DNA of 64,000 nt. Origin: Hymenobacter sp. APR13. Its GTDB lineage: Bacteria; Bacteroidota; Bacteroidia; Cytophagales; Hymenobacteraceae. The stretch covers positions 3,467,001 to 3,531,000 of the forward strand of contig NZ_CP006587.1 in assembly GCF_000737515.1 (NCBI RefSeq), read 5' to 3'. Positions 17,704 through 25,579 of this stretch are shown in pieces (position 1 is the first letter of the stretch; every line of letters begins with the position of its first letter). A program made the translations under genes and the position numbers. The notes under the pieces are model-generated. The model worked only from the letters and a program-made list of their open reading frames with translations. It made no database searches and was not told the origin of the DNA.

Positions 17704-18336
17704 CTACGTGGGCTGGTTATCTAGCGACTGCCAGAGGTATTTGCAGGCCAGGCTGCGGTAGGGGCGCCAGGGCTCGGCTATTTCCGTCATGCGCTTGAGC
17801 AGGGCGCGGCCGGTTTCTTCCAGCCCGTAATGGCGGCGCATGGCGTTCTGTACGCCCAGGTCGCCTTCGGCAAACACGTCGGGCTGGTCCAAGGCGAACA
17901 TCTGCAGCATCTGGGCCGTCCAGCGGCCCACGCCTTTGATTTGGGTGAGGTGCTGGGTGAAGTCGTCGTCGGAGAGCTGGCTGAGGTGGGCGTGGTCGAG
18001 CTGGTCGCGCAAAGCGAAATCGGCAACCGACTTCAGGTAGCCCGCCTTCTGGCGTGAAATGCCCGCCGTGCGCAGGTCTTCCTCGGTCATTTCCTGCAGG
18101 GCCAGCGGTTCGGGGTAGCCATCGGGCGGAAACAGGGCCTGCACCTTGCGCCAGATGGCCGCCGCGGCCTTCGTGGAAATCTGCTGGCCCACAATGGCCC
18201 GCAGCAGCGCCAGATACAGGTCTTCGTGCGGCGACGGCGCAATCGGGCGGCCCTGCCGGATGAGGTTGGCCAGCACGGGGTCGGCCTGCAGCAGGTGCTG
18301 CACGGCGGCGTCAGGAGTAGGAGTGGAGGTAGACAT
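17704..18336 (-). CDS. DNA-3-methyladenine glycosylase II (AlkA-like, HhH-GPD)
   Basis: A 210-residue base-excision repair glycosylase that removes alkylated bases. The helix-hairpin-helix IKGVGRWTAQMLQMFAL and the downstream catalytic Asp in QPDVFAEGDLGVQNAM are typical of the AlkA/Mag1 group. The N-terminal ALLRAIVGQQISTKAAAAIW segment is also characteristic. It lacks the AlkA N-terminal beta domain, as in the short Mag1-like members. The start is the ATG of MSTSTPTPDA; the extension upstream is not protein-like. Confidence 0.93.
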   Translation of the reverse strand: MSTSTPTPDAAVQHLLQADPVLANLIRQGRPIAPSPHEDLYLALLRAIVGQQISTKAAAAIWRKVQALFPPDGYPEPLALQEMTEEDLRTAGISRQKAGYLKSVADFALRDQLDHAHLSQLSDDDFTQHLTQIKGVGRWTAQMLQMFALDQPDVFAEGDLGVQNAMRRHYGLEETGRALLKRMTEIAEPWRPYRSLACKYLWQSLDNQPT

Positions 18337-18368
18337 GGGCAGAGAGGGAGAATAGGTAGCTGTATTGG

Positions 18369-19025
18369 CTAGGCGGCCGGTAGGTCGGAAGGATGAGTAG
18401 GTACGGCTATTTCGGCCAGTAGCTCGCCGGTGGCCGTGAGGCGCACACCGGTCAGGCACTGGCCGAAAACGGCCCCGGTGTCCACGTTAAGCACGTTGGT
18501 GATGGGGTCGAAGGTGGGCTGCCCGGTGGTGGGCGTGTGCCCGATTACCTGGCGCCGGCCCATGGGGCGCAGCGGCCCCCGCCGCCAGATCACCCCATCG
18601 AAGTTGGCTTCGTCGAGCGGATCAGGTGTATCGGCAAAGCCGGCGTGGCTGATCAGCAGATGGTCGTTTTGCCAGTATAGGGGGCGCTGGCTCAGCCACG
18701 CCAAATGGGGCGCCAGCAGCGCCGGACGCGCCCGGTACTGGGCTACCGTGGTCCGCCCCCCCCAGCTCAGCCAGGGTGCGTGCGGCCCGTGCGGCCCGAA
18801 GTGCTGCAGCATGCCAGCCTCGTGGTTGCCTTTCAGGAACACTGTCTGGCCCGGGTAGCGCACTTCCAGCGAAATAGCCAGCGCCACGCATTCCGGGCTG
18901 AACCGGCCCCGGTCCACCAGGTCGCCGACCTGCACCAGCCGCTCGGTGGCCGGCTGCCAGTGGCCCAGCAACTCCTCGAACGTAGCGCGGCAGCCGTGCA
19001 CATCCCCAATAACAAATAGGTTCAT
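18369..19025 (-). CDS. PPP-family metallophosphoesterase
   Basis: About 218 residues (a Met three codons upstream at 19034 is an alternative). The three PPP signatures are present: GDVHG at residue 8, GDLVDRG and GNHEAG, followed by the ligand His residues in LISHAGFAD and VIGHTPT. This is the bacterial PrpA/PrpE-like serine/threonine phosphatase or ApaH-like class; the substrate cannot be decided. It is downstream of the threonine aldolase gene on the same strand with a gap of about 120 bases. Confidence 0.9.
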   Translation of the reverse strand: MNLFVIGDVHGCRATFEELLGHWQPATERLVQVGDLVDRGRFSPECVALAISLEVRYPGQTVFLKGNHEAGMLQHFGPHGPHAPWLSWGGRTTVAQYRARPALLAPHLAWLSQRPLYWQNDHLLISHAGFADTPDPLDEANFDGVIWRRGPLRPMGRRQVIGHTPTTGQPTFDPITNVLNVDTGAVFGQCLTGVRLTATGELLAEIAVPTHPSDLPAA

Positions 19026-19146
19026 CTCAGCCATAACTTCATAAGCAGCCTCCGTTTCCGGCCAGGGCTGGCAGAAATGAGAGTTGGCGGGCTACCAACT
19101 TCTCCTTCTGCCGGTCTTGGCCGGTCTTGGGCTCGTCTGAAGGCTT

Positions 19147-20178
19147 CTACGCAGTCAGCTGCGGCAACGCCGCCGCAATACGGGCCACCATGGTATCGTC
19201 GATGTCTAGGTGCGTGACAAAGCGGATGAACTGCGGGCCAAACGACGAGGCCCGGATGCCCTGCGCTTCCAGCTGCGCCAGAAACGACTCGGCGGGCATG
19301 CTGTCGTGCAGGCGGAAGATGACGAGGTTGGTTTCCACAGGCAGCACCTCGGCCACGTAGGGCTGGGTTTGCAGCGTGTCGCGCAGCTGCCGGGCGCGGC
19401 GGTGGTCGTCGGCCAGCCGCTCTACGTTGTTTTCCAGGGCGTAGAGGCCGGCGGCGGCCAGGTAGCCGGCTTGGCGCATGCCGCCGCCCATCACCTTGCG
19501 GATGCGCTTGGTTTTCTGGATGAACGCCTGACTTCCCAGCAGCACCGAGCCCACCGGCGCGCCCAGCCCCTTGCTCAGACACACCGAAATGGTATCGAAC
19601 AGGCGGCCGTACTCGCGGGCGTCCTGGCCGGTAGCTACCAGGGCGTTGAAGATGCGGGCGCCGTCGAGGTGCAGCGGAATCCGGTGGCGTTGGGCCACGT
19701 CGGCAATGGCGGCCAACTCGGGCAGCTTGTAGCAGCTGCCGCCGCCGCGGTTATGGGTGTTTTCGAGGCTGATGAGGCTGGTGGTGGGGTAATGCACGTT
19801 CTGGGGCCGGATGGCGGCCTGCACCTGCGCGGCCGTCAGGCGGCCCCGCTCGCCGGGCAGCAGCGCCACCGAGGCACCCGAGTGAAAGGCAATGCCGCCC
19901 ACTTCCCACAGATAAATGTGCGAAGTCTGCTCACAGATTACCTCGCTCATGGGTTCGGTGTGGGCCTTGATGGCAATCTGGTTGGTCATGGTGCCGGAGG
20001 GGCAGAACAGGCCGGCCTCCAGCCCGAAGCGGGCGGCGGCTTCCTGCTCCAGAGCCCGTACAGTGGGGTCTTCCTCGTACACGTCGTCGCCGACGCGGGC
20101 CTGGAACATGGCCTCCAGCATGGCTGGAGTGGGGCGCGTTACGGTGTCGGAACGCAGGTCGATTACAGGAGCAGACAT
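19147..20178 (-). CDS. ltaE: Low-specificity L-threonine aldolase
   Basis: A 343-residue PLP enzyme that splits threonine and allo-threonine to glycine and acetaldehyde. The PLP Lys is in SVCLSKGLGAPVGSVL, and HLDGARIFNA supplies the cofactor-contacting Asp and Arg. The N-terminus IDLRSDTVTRPTPAMLEAM is a family hallmark. The start is the ATG of MSAPVIDL; the extra 14 residues upstream overlap the promoter region of the divergent small gene. Confidence 0.95.
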   Translation of the reverse strand: MSAPVIDLRSDTVTRPTPAMLEAMFQARVGDDVYEEDPTVRALEQEAAARFGLEAGLFCPSGTMTNQIAIKAHTEPMSEVICEQTSHIYLWEVGGIAFHSGASVALLPGERGRLTAAQVQAAIRPQNVHYPTTSLISLENTHNRGGGSCYKLPELAAIADVAQRHRIPLHLDGARIFNALVATGQDAREYGRLFDTISVCLSKGLGAPVGSVLLGSQAFIQKTKRIRKVMGGGMRQAGYLAAAGLYALENNVERLADDHRRARQLRDTLQTQPYVAEVLPVETNLVIFRLHDSMPAESFLAQLEAQGIRASSFGPQFIRFVTHLDIDDTMVARIAAALPQLTA

Positions 20179-20230
20179 GGAATAGCTAGGGTAAAAAGGG
20201 GAAACACTTCCCGGTTTCAAATTTAGTCGT

Positions 20231-20238
20231 TACTTTTG
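20231..20238 (+). promoter_or_regulatory. -7 element (TACTTTTG) of the small basic protein gene
   Basis: TACTTTTG fits TAnnTTTG, 39 bases upstream of the ATG at 20278, in the spacer between divergent genes. Confidence 0.6.
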
Positions 20239-20277
20239 CCCCTCGTTTACAGAAAGACCTTAACCGACCCGGAAAAA

Positions 20278-20442
20278 ATGAGCACTACCCGTCTGAAGCG
20301 GAAGCACCGCAAAAACATTGCCCGCGCCAACAACAAGCAGCGCGTAATTAAGCAGCTCCTGCTGACTCCCGTTCTGAAGAACGTGGACATCGAAGAGCTG
20401 AAAGCCCGCTTCAACAAGAGCGAAGCTACGACGGCTGCGTAA
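20278..20442 (+). CDS. Small basic conserved-looking protein
   Basis: A 54-residue protein, MSTTRLKRKHRKNIARANNK and onward, strongly basic in its first half and amphipathic in its second (LKNVDIEELKARFNKSE). It looks like a small ribosome- or nucleic-acid-associated protein but is not S20, L34 or another ribosomal protein I can name. It has its own good promoter element and terminator, which argues that it is a real and possibly highly expressed gene. Function unknown. Confidence 0.75.
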   Translation: MSTTRLKRKHRKNIARANNKQRVIKQLLLTPVLKNVDIEELKARFNKSEATTAA

Positions 20443-20499
20443 CTAACGCCCGTCTGGCACACCTGCCCCCGGCGTCGGTGGGTTCTGGTCAGCATCTCC

Positions 20500-20537
20500 A
20501 AAGCGTCTTGCCTGCAAAGGGAAGGCGCTTTCTTTTT
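20500..20537 (+). terminator. Terminator of the small basic protein gene
   Basis: AAAGCGTCTT (20500-20509) pairs with AAGGCGCTTT (20522-20531) with one G-T pair, followed by CTTTTT. It begins 58 bases after the stop codon. Confidence 0.8.
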
Positions 20538-20541
20538 GCCC

Positions 20542-20639
20542 GGACCTCACCCCCTGGCCCCCTCTCCAAAAGAGAGGGGGGACTAGCCCTACTAGAATTT
20601 AGAGCCCCTCTCTTTTGGAGAGGGGTTGGGGTGAGGTCC
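20542..20639. repeat. CCCCTCTCC double-hairpin repeat abutting a stop codon
   Basis: The outer arms (GGACCTCACCCC near 20542 and GGGGTGAGGTCC ending 20639) are reverse complements, and each side holds an inner CCCCTCTC/GAGAGGGG hairpin. The spacer is GACTAGCCCTACTAGAATTT. The last base touches the stop codon (20640-20642) of the minus-strand phosphodiesterase. Same family as 5936-5974. Confidence 0.8.
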
Positions 20640-21134
20640 CTACTTAGGCCCCAGCTCCACCACCTGCAGCTGCTGCACTTTGCCTTCAGCTACCTCAAAC
20701 CGCAGCAGGGTGCGCACTTTGTGGAAGCCGTGGCGGCCGGCGGCGCCGGGGTTGAGGTGGAGCAGCTGTAGCCGCGGGTCAGGCATGACTTTGAGGATGT
20801 GGGAGTGGCCGCTGATGAACAGGCCCGGCCGATGCTCCTGCAACAGGGGACGGGCGGCGGGGCTGTAGTGGCCAGGGTAGCCCCCGATGTGCGTCATCAG
20901 CACCGTCAGGCCTTCCAGCTCGAAGTGCTGCACCAGCGGCTGTCTGAGGCGTACGTCGCGGCCGTCGATGTTGCCGTAGACGCCCCGTAGCGGGGCCAGC
21001 GTGGCCAGCTCGTCAATCACGGCGGCGGTGCCGAAGTCGCCGGCGTGCCAGATTTCGTCGCAGCCCTGCAGGTGGTGCAGAATCCGCTCGTCGAGGTGGC
21101 TGTGGGTGTCGGAGAGCAGGCCGATTTTTTTCAT
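20640..21134 (-). CDS. YfcE/MJ0936-family phosphodiesterase
   Basis: A 164-residue calcineurin-like metallophosphoesterase. Motifs: GLLSDTHSHLD (residue 4), IWHAGDFG, GVYGNIDGRD, MTHIGGYPG and ISGHSHILK, in the compact arrangement of the YfcE family. The start is the ATG of MKKIGLLSD; the upstream extension has no similarity. The physiological substrate is unknown. The stop codon directly abuts a repeat element. Confidence 0.93.
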   Translation of the reverse strand: MKKIGLLSDTHSHLDERILHHLQGCDEIWHAGDFGTAAVIDELATLAPLRGVYGNIDGRDVRLRQPLVQHFELEGLTVLMTHIGGYPGHYSPAARPLLQEHRPGLFISGHSHILKVMPDPRLQLLHLNPGAAGRHGFHKVRTLLRFEVAEGKVQQLQVVELGPK

Positions 21135-21353
21135 GCACCGAAGATACGGGAGCCGCCGTGGCTCCAAAACCCGCCGTGCGTGTGCGGGCGTTCCGGTATT
21201 CGTTCACCTAATCCGGCGCGGCCGACAACACAACCGTGCGCTTCTCGTATCTTGCCCGTCCTGCGGCGGGTTTCCGTTTGCCAGGATTTATGCTGTGCTT
21301 TGTGGCCGGCCTAGCCCAGATTCCCCATTGTTGCCTCTCCTGATTGCCCCGCG

Positions 21354-22055
21354 ATGAACGTCTTCATCAACGATATACCGCTGATCATCAAAAAGAACAG
21401 CGAGAAAGTGTACAAGCACAAGTACGACCTGATTCTGAACCCGGAAGACGAGTTTATCTCGAAAGACCTGGTGGGCGACGTGCTGGTGCGCGACGTCACG
21501 GACGTATTTGTGGACCGGCTGCTGCGGCTGATGGAGGTGAAGAAGCTCAAAAAGCTGAAGTCGCTGACGATGCTGGCCCGCAAGAAAAAGCGCCTCATTC
21601 TGCACCTCAAAGACCAGTTCCGCATCGTGAAAGCCGCCGGCGGCCTCGTGGTGAAGGATGGCAAGGTGCTGATGATCTATCGCCTCGGCAAGTGGGATTT
21701 GCCTAAGGGCAAGCTCAAAAAAGAGGAAGACCCGGCCCTGGGCGCGCTGCGCGAGGTGGAAGAGGAGTGCAACATCAAGGTGGGCCTCGGTGACGAGTTG
21801 CCTAGCACCTGGCATTCCTACGCCTACAACGGCAACAAGATTCTCAAGAAAACCGACTGGTACGTCATGAGCTGCCTCGACGACTCGCTGATGAAGCCCC
21901 AGGCCGAAGAATACATTGAAGAAGTGCGCTGGATGACGCCCCAGGAGGCGCTGGCCGTTCTTGACGAGTCGTATGCCAGCATTGCGCTGGTCATGCGCCA
22001 CTACCTGAGCGAAACTACCGGTTCGACCCCTGCCTCGGAGGCTCCCGCCAAATAA
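21354..22055 (+). CDS. Nudix hydrolase with N-terminal extension
   Basis: A 233-residue protein. An N-terminal domain of about 90 residues (NVFINDIPLIIKKNSEKVYK and onward) precedes the Nudix fold. The Nudix box runs from GKLKKEEDPALGALREVEEE; the Glu residues for metal binding are intact, but the usual Gly near the end of the box is Asn. This arrangement is common in Bacteroidota genomes, where substrates are not established. A lipoprotein gene follows 22 bases later on the same strand and may be co-transcribed. Confidence 0.9.
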   Translation: MNVFINDIPLIIKKNSEKVYKHKYDLILNPEDEFISKDLVGDVLVRDVTDVFVDRLLRLMEVKKLKKLKSLTMLARKKKRLILHLKDQFRIVKAAGGLVVKDGKVLMIYRLGKWDLPKGKLKKEEDPALGALREVEEECNIKVGLGDELPSTWHSYAYNGNKILKKTDWYVMSCLDDSLMKPQAEEYIEEVRWMTPQEALAVLDESYASIALVMRHYLSETTGSTPASEAPAK

Positions 22056-22077
22056 CCCCACCCCAAGCTCCAAGCTT

Positions 22078-22563
22078 ATGCGTTTTGCGTCTCGCTCATT
22101 ACCTGTACTGTTGCTGCTGGGCGGCCTGGCCGCCTGCACCGGCACCCAGCAGGCATCGGAAACCGGTACGCCCGTTACGGGCCGCACTGAGGCCGTACCC
22201 ACCAACAGCCTGAACATGCCGTTGCTGGTAGGCCGCAACATCGACCAGCTACGCCGGAGCCTGGGCGCGCCGCGCGAAACAAAGAGCCAAGCAATTGGGC
22301 TGGAACCCACGGCCGAGCAGATGAAGTCCACGAAAGGCCAGGACTGGATCAACACGTTTGAGAAGGACGGTACCACCATCGTGGCCACTTTCAACGCCCG
22401 CACCCGCAAGGTCAACGACATTGTGGTGCTGGGCAGCGACGAGGACGAGCTGATGCGCCGCGCCAACCTCAGCATCTCCGACCCCGCCTACACCGTGCAG
22501 CCCGTCACGGACCCCCGCAACCCCGGCAGCACCATCGGCGTGCGGGTGACGAAGAAGAATTAA
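22078..22563 (+). CDS. Hypothetical lipoprotein
   Basis: A 161-residue lipoprotein with signal peptide and lipobox LAAC (Cys20). After a Thr/Gly-rich linker there is one small alpha-beta domain (LVGRNIDQLRRSLGAPRETK and TIVATFNARTRKVNDIVVLG), which resembles SmpA/BamE-like or related small lipoprotein folds in outline, without a firm match. It follows the Nudix gene closely. Confidence 0.75.
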   Translation: MRFASRSLPVLLLLGGLAACTGTQQASETGTPVTGRTEAVPTNSLNMPLLVGRNIDQLRRSLGAPRETKSQAIGLEPTAEQMKSTKGQDWINTFEKDGTTIVATFNARTRKVNDIVVLGSDEDELMRRANLSISDPAYTVQPVTDPRNPGSTIGVRVTKKN

Positions 22564-22586
22564 AAACGAAGAGCTCAGAATTGAAA

Positions 22587-22629
22587 ATTGGCCGCTCAAC
22601 GATTCAGGATGAATCATTGAGCGGCCAAT
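22587..22629 (-). terminator. Probable terminator downstream of coaD
   Basis: A 20-base stem (22587-22606 with 22610-22629, one mismatch, core GGCCGCTCAA) is followed in the minus direction by AATTTTC. It lies 66 bases after the coaD stop and between two convergent genes. Confidence 0.6.
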
Positions 22630-22695
22630 CTGCTTTGGGAAACCCCTTGGGTGGCCAGTCAGTACGCTGCCCGGGCTGGGCTTCCTGACCGGTTC

Positions 22696-23169
22696 TTAGC
22701 CCTTAAGTGACTCAGCAGCCGGCAAGGCAAACGGCACAAAGTCATCGACGTTGCCGCCAAAGCGGTGAATTTCGCGGATGATGGTGCTGCTAATGGCTGC
22801 CAGCGTGGGCGAGGTAATCAGGAACACGGTTTCCAGGTCGGGGTTGACGTGGCGGTTGGCTTGGGCGATGGTGTTTTCGTACTCGAAGTCGGTGGTGTTG
22901 CGCAGGCCGCGCAGCAGGTAGCGGGCGCCGGTTTCGCGGGCGTAATCGGCAGTGAGGCCTTTGTAGGATTGGACCGATACGCGCGGCTCGTCACGGAATA
23001 CCTCGGCAATCATCTCCGTCATTTGCTCGACGGGCAGGTAGCGGCTTTTGCTGCTGTTGTTGCCGATGGCAATAATAACCTGGTCGAACAGCGAGACACC
23101 GCGCCGCACCACATCAAGGTGGCCATTGGTGAACGGGTCGAAGGAGCCGGGAAACAAGGCAATGCGCAT
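22696..23169 (-). CDS. coaD: Phosphopantetheine adenylyltransferase
   Basis: A 157-residue enzyme that makes dephospho-CoA from 4'-phosphopantetheine and ATP. The nucleotidyltransferase motif GSFDPFTNGHLDVVRRG is at the N-terminus. Further signatures are YLLRGLRNTTDFEYE and a late ISSTIIREIHRFGG, matching the family ISSSxxR motif. The length is normal. It follows the DUF3822 gene on the same strand, an arrangement seen in other Bacteroidota. Confidence 0.97.
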   Translation of the reverse strand: MRIALFPGSFDPFTNGHLDVVRRGVSLFDQVIIAIGNNSSKSRYLPVEQMTEMIAEVFRDEPRVSVQSYKGLTADYARETGARYLLRGLRNTTDFEYENTIAQANRHVNPDLETVFLITSPTLAAISSTIIREIHRFGGNVDDFVPFALPAAESLKG

Positions 23170-23174
23170 GAGGA

Positions 23175-23269
23175 AGAGTAGCTGAGTAAGGGAGTAACTG
23201 AGTAGTGAAAAGCAGCAGCTGATTTGCCGGTTAGAACGATTACTCAGCTACTCTACTACTCAGCTACTC
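23175..23269. repeat. GAGTAGCTGAGTA inverted repeat
   Basis: Several copies of GAGTA(G/A)CTGAGTA on the left (23175-23206) face TACTCAGCTACTC copies on the right (23239-23269). The right arm covers the stop codon and last residue of the DUF3822 gene. The element fills the spacer before coaD. Confidence 0.65.
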
Positions 23270-24172
23270 GCAGAGGTGCAGGCTGTAGAGCTCGAAGAAG
23301 CGGTATTCGAACAGCTCGTTGAGGCGGTAGCTGTAGCCGAGGTCGAAGGGGCGGTTGCCGAACTTGATGTGGCGGATGTATTTGCGCAGAATGGTGAACA
23401 GCTCCGAGTCGTGCATCAGGTCGCCCCACACCATCACGGGGTCCTGGTCGGGGTTGAGCTGAAACTCCTGCATCACCAGAATGGTGTAGTAAATCAGGTC
23501 TTCGGGCGAGCTGAAGGCAAACACGTTGCAGAACTCCGGTCGCTTGTCGCGGATGACGACTATGGTAAGCTCCAGGTGGCCGATGCTGAGGTAGAGGCGG
23601 CGCGGGCTGGCCGCGTCGCTCTGGTGCATGAGGCCTTCGAGCAGGGCGCTGGTCTGGTGCAGCAGCGTGCCGCCCGGGTAGCTGCCCCGGAACCACTCAA
23701 GCAGCGCCTTCTCGGCCGCAAAAATGCTGACCAGCTCCCGGCCGGGGTGGGCATAGGCCTGCACGGTTTCGTGCTGTGGGTCTACGGTGTGGTGCAGGCG
23801 CAGGTAGGCGGCTTCGTCGCCGGGGCGAAACAGGGGAGCCGGCAGCAGTGTGAAGTGGCGGTTCTGCACGGCCAGCCGCACGTGGTTCCAGCCAGGCTGG
23901 CCCAGCAGGTCGTGGTGGGCGGCCAGGGCCTGCAGCTGCCCGCTGAGCGAGGTGGCAGCCTGCGGCGCGTATTCTTCCAGCACCACAAACTTGTTGCGGC
24001 GCACTTCCGTGATGCCCAGGCGCAGCCCGGCCGCGCCGGCCGTGAGGTAGAGGTTGTACGCCGCCAGGTTGTCCGGGGTCAGGGTTTCATCGCGCAGGCG
24101 GTGGAGCACCGTGGGAGCAGGCAAAGACGACGGAGCAGGCACAGTAGGCGAAGCAGGAAAAGCGAAAGACAC
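23264..24172 (-). CDS. DUF3822 family protein
   Basis: A 302-residue soluble protein of the Bacteroidota DUF3822 family, whose fold is related to the actin/hexokinase-like ATPases. The recognisable part runs from about 60 to the end (LLPAPLFRPGDEAAYLRLHH, VFAFSSPEDLIYYTILVMQE, YIRHIKFGNRPFDLGYSYRL). The first 40 residues are Pro/Ala-rich and less certain. It precedes coaD; in many relatives an rsmD gene sits between them and is missing here. Function unknown. The promoter element is 26 bases upstream. Confidence 0.88.
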   Translation of the reverse strand: MSFAFPASPTVPAPSSLPAPTVLHRLRDETLTPDNLAAYNLYLTAGAAGLRLGITEVRRNKFVVLEEYAPQAATSLSGQLQALAAHHDLLGQPGWNHVRLAVQNRHFTLLPAPLFRPGDEAAYLRLHHTVDPQHETVQAYAHPGRELVSIFAAEKALLEWFRGSYPGGTLLHQTSALLEGLMHQSDAASPRRLYLSIGHLELTIVVIRDKRPEFCNVFAFSSPEDLIYYTILVMQEFQLNPDQDPVMVWGDLMHDSELFTILRKYIRHIKFGNRPFDLGYSYRLNELFEYRFFELYSLHLCE

Positions 24173-24198
24173 AGCAGCAGGAGTGGAGGCGGAAGCGG

Positions 24199-24206
24199 CA
24201 AAGGTA
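24199..24206 (-). promoter_or_regulatory. -7 element (TACCTTTG) of the DUF3822-coaD pair
   Basis: On the minus strand TACCTTTG matches TAnnTTTG, 26 bases before the DUF3822 start. Confidence 0.6.
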
Positions 24207-24243
24207 CAAAAGCCAGCCAGCGCGGCCAGCCCCGGTTTGCGGC

Positions 24244-24750
24244 CTACCGCTGAAAGCGGATCTGCGGGATGAACACGTCGTCGGGGCTGATAATCTGGCG
24301 CAGCATTGGGTGCACCTGGGCCGCGGGCAGTACCACCAGTTCGCGCGGCGCTACGAAAGCTACTTGCGTGAGTAGCTGCTCGCCGGCGGCGTGCTCGGGG
24401 TCGGAGCCTAGGCGGGGCACGGCGGCGGGGTCGTCGGGCGTCACCTCAAAAAACAACTCGATGGCCTGCAGGTCGTCGGCCTTGTATTCGTGCAGATGCA
24501 GAAAGCGGCCTACGGTTACGTCGAGGCCGGTTTCTTCCCGAAACTCGCGCCGCAGACATTCCTGGATGGTTTCGCCAAACTGCCAGCCGCCGCCCGGAGG
24601 CGACCAGAACGGGGCTTCACCGGGCAGCAGGCCACGGTGGGCGGTGAGCAGCAGTGTGTCGTGGTGTACCAGCAGGCCGCAGACCCGCACCCGCACCTGG
24701 CCGGTGTAGGCGTTCAGCAGGTCGGGGGCGGAAAGAGATTCAGTAGCCAT
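24244..24750 (-). CDS. Nudix hydrolase
   Basis: A 168-residue single-domain Nudix protein. The box GGGWQFGETIQECLRREFRE followed by ETGLDV fits GX5EX7REUXEEXGU fully. The start is the ATG of MATESLSAPD; the extension upstream is not protein-like. A hydrolase of a nucleoside diphosphate-X substrate, unspecified. It lies 67 bases after the DUF4126 gene and 71 bases before the DUF3822 gene, all in one direction. Confidence 0.93.
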   Translation of the reverse strand: MATESLSAPDLLNAYTGQVRVRVCGLLVHHDTLLLTAHRGLLPGEAPFWSPPGGGWQFGETIQECLRREFREETGLDVTVGRFLHLHEYKADDLQAIELFFEVTPDDPAAVPRLGSDPEHAAGEQLLTQVAFVAPRELVVLPAAQVHPMLRQIISPDDVFIPQIRFQR

Positions 24751-24817
24751 GCAAAGGTGTGATAGGTAGATAGAGTAGGAACAGGAATCCGGGCCCGCAA
24801 CGGCGCAGCGCGCCGCC

Positions 24818-25417
24818 TCAGGACAAGCTGTTGGCCGCCGGGCGACGAGTGGCCCGACGCTGCCGCCAGCGCCGCAGCCGGGTGGCAATATACAGCACCA
24901 CGCCCAGCATGAGGGCGGCGGCCACCACGGGCAGCAGCAGCGCCAGCGCCGAGCCCAGGATAGCCAGCGTGTTTTCGGCGGTGGCCAGCACGGGGTTGCC
25001 GAGGCCGGCCGTGGCCGCCGTAGAGCCGGCCCGCAGCAGCGCCGTGCCCGTCTGGACCATGCCGGCCGTGCCGCCGCCCACCAGCATGCCCAAGCCCCAG
25101 CGCAGCACCGGGTCGAGGTCGGGCAGGGCGGCCGTCATGAGCACGGTGCCGGCAATAAACGAGGCGGGCGTGGTAATGGTATCCAGCACGTTATCGACCA
25201 CCGGAAAATAGTAGCCCAGGATTTCGGCCACCGTGGCTGTGCCCAGCACCCCCAGCGCGGCCCACGAACCCAGCCACGCAAACCCAGCCGACGGCGCCAG
25301 CACGCCAGTCCGGTAAGCTAGGCTGGCCGCCAGCAGCGGCACAAACACCCGAAAGCCGCTGCACGCCGCCAGGGCCAGCCCCAGGGCCCCACTCAATAAA
25401 TACTCCTGTGGTTGCAT
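24818..25417 (-). CDS. DUF4126 membrane protein
   Basis: A 199-residue integral membrane protein. The start ALGLALAACSGFRVFVPLLA and the segment LGYYFPVVDNVLDTITTPAS are hallmarks of DUF4126. About five to six hydrophobic segments are visible, and the C-terminus is Arg-rich (RLRRWRQRRATRRP). Function unknown. It is divergent from the thioesterase gene, 162 bases away. Confidence 0.88.
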   Translation of the reverse strand: MQPQEYLLSGALGLALAACSGFRVFVPLLAASLAYRTGVLAPSAGFAWLGSWAALGVLGTATVAEILGYYFPVVDNVLDTITTPASFIAGTVLMTAALPDLDPVLRWGLGMLVGGGTAGMVQTGTALLRAGSTAATAGLGNPVLATAENTLAILGSALALLLPVVAAALMLGVVLYIATRLRRWRQRRATRRPAANSLS

Positions 25418-25579
25418 AGACGTGGTTTTTTGTAAGAGGAGGTGAAAATGAGCGAGTGACAGTAGCCAGCTGTCGACAACAGAATCTGGCCGGCGGCTTT
25501 TACGCTGCGAAGGATGCTGGTAGTCAATATCGAAAAACAAAACACGAAAAACGAACGGCGAGTAGCGACCTTTGCAGCA

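Noticed and set aside
19022..19582. Minus-strand 186-codon frame overlapping threonine aldolase
   Set aside because: It is an out-of-frame shadow of the aldolase gene, rich in Arg, Ala, Gly and Pro.
20278..20442. Ribosomal protein S20 or L34
   Set aside because: It is basic and small, but the sequence does not follow the S20 or L34 patterns, and it has an acidic amphipathic end.
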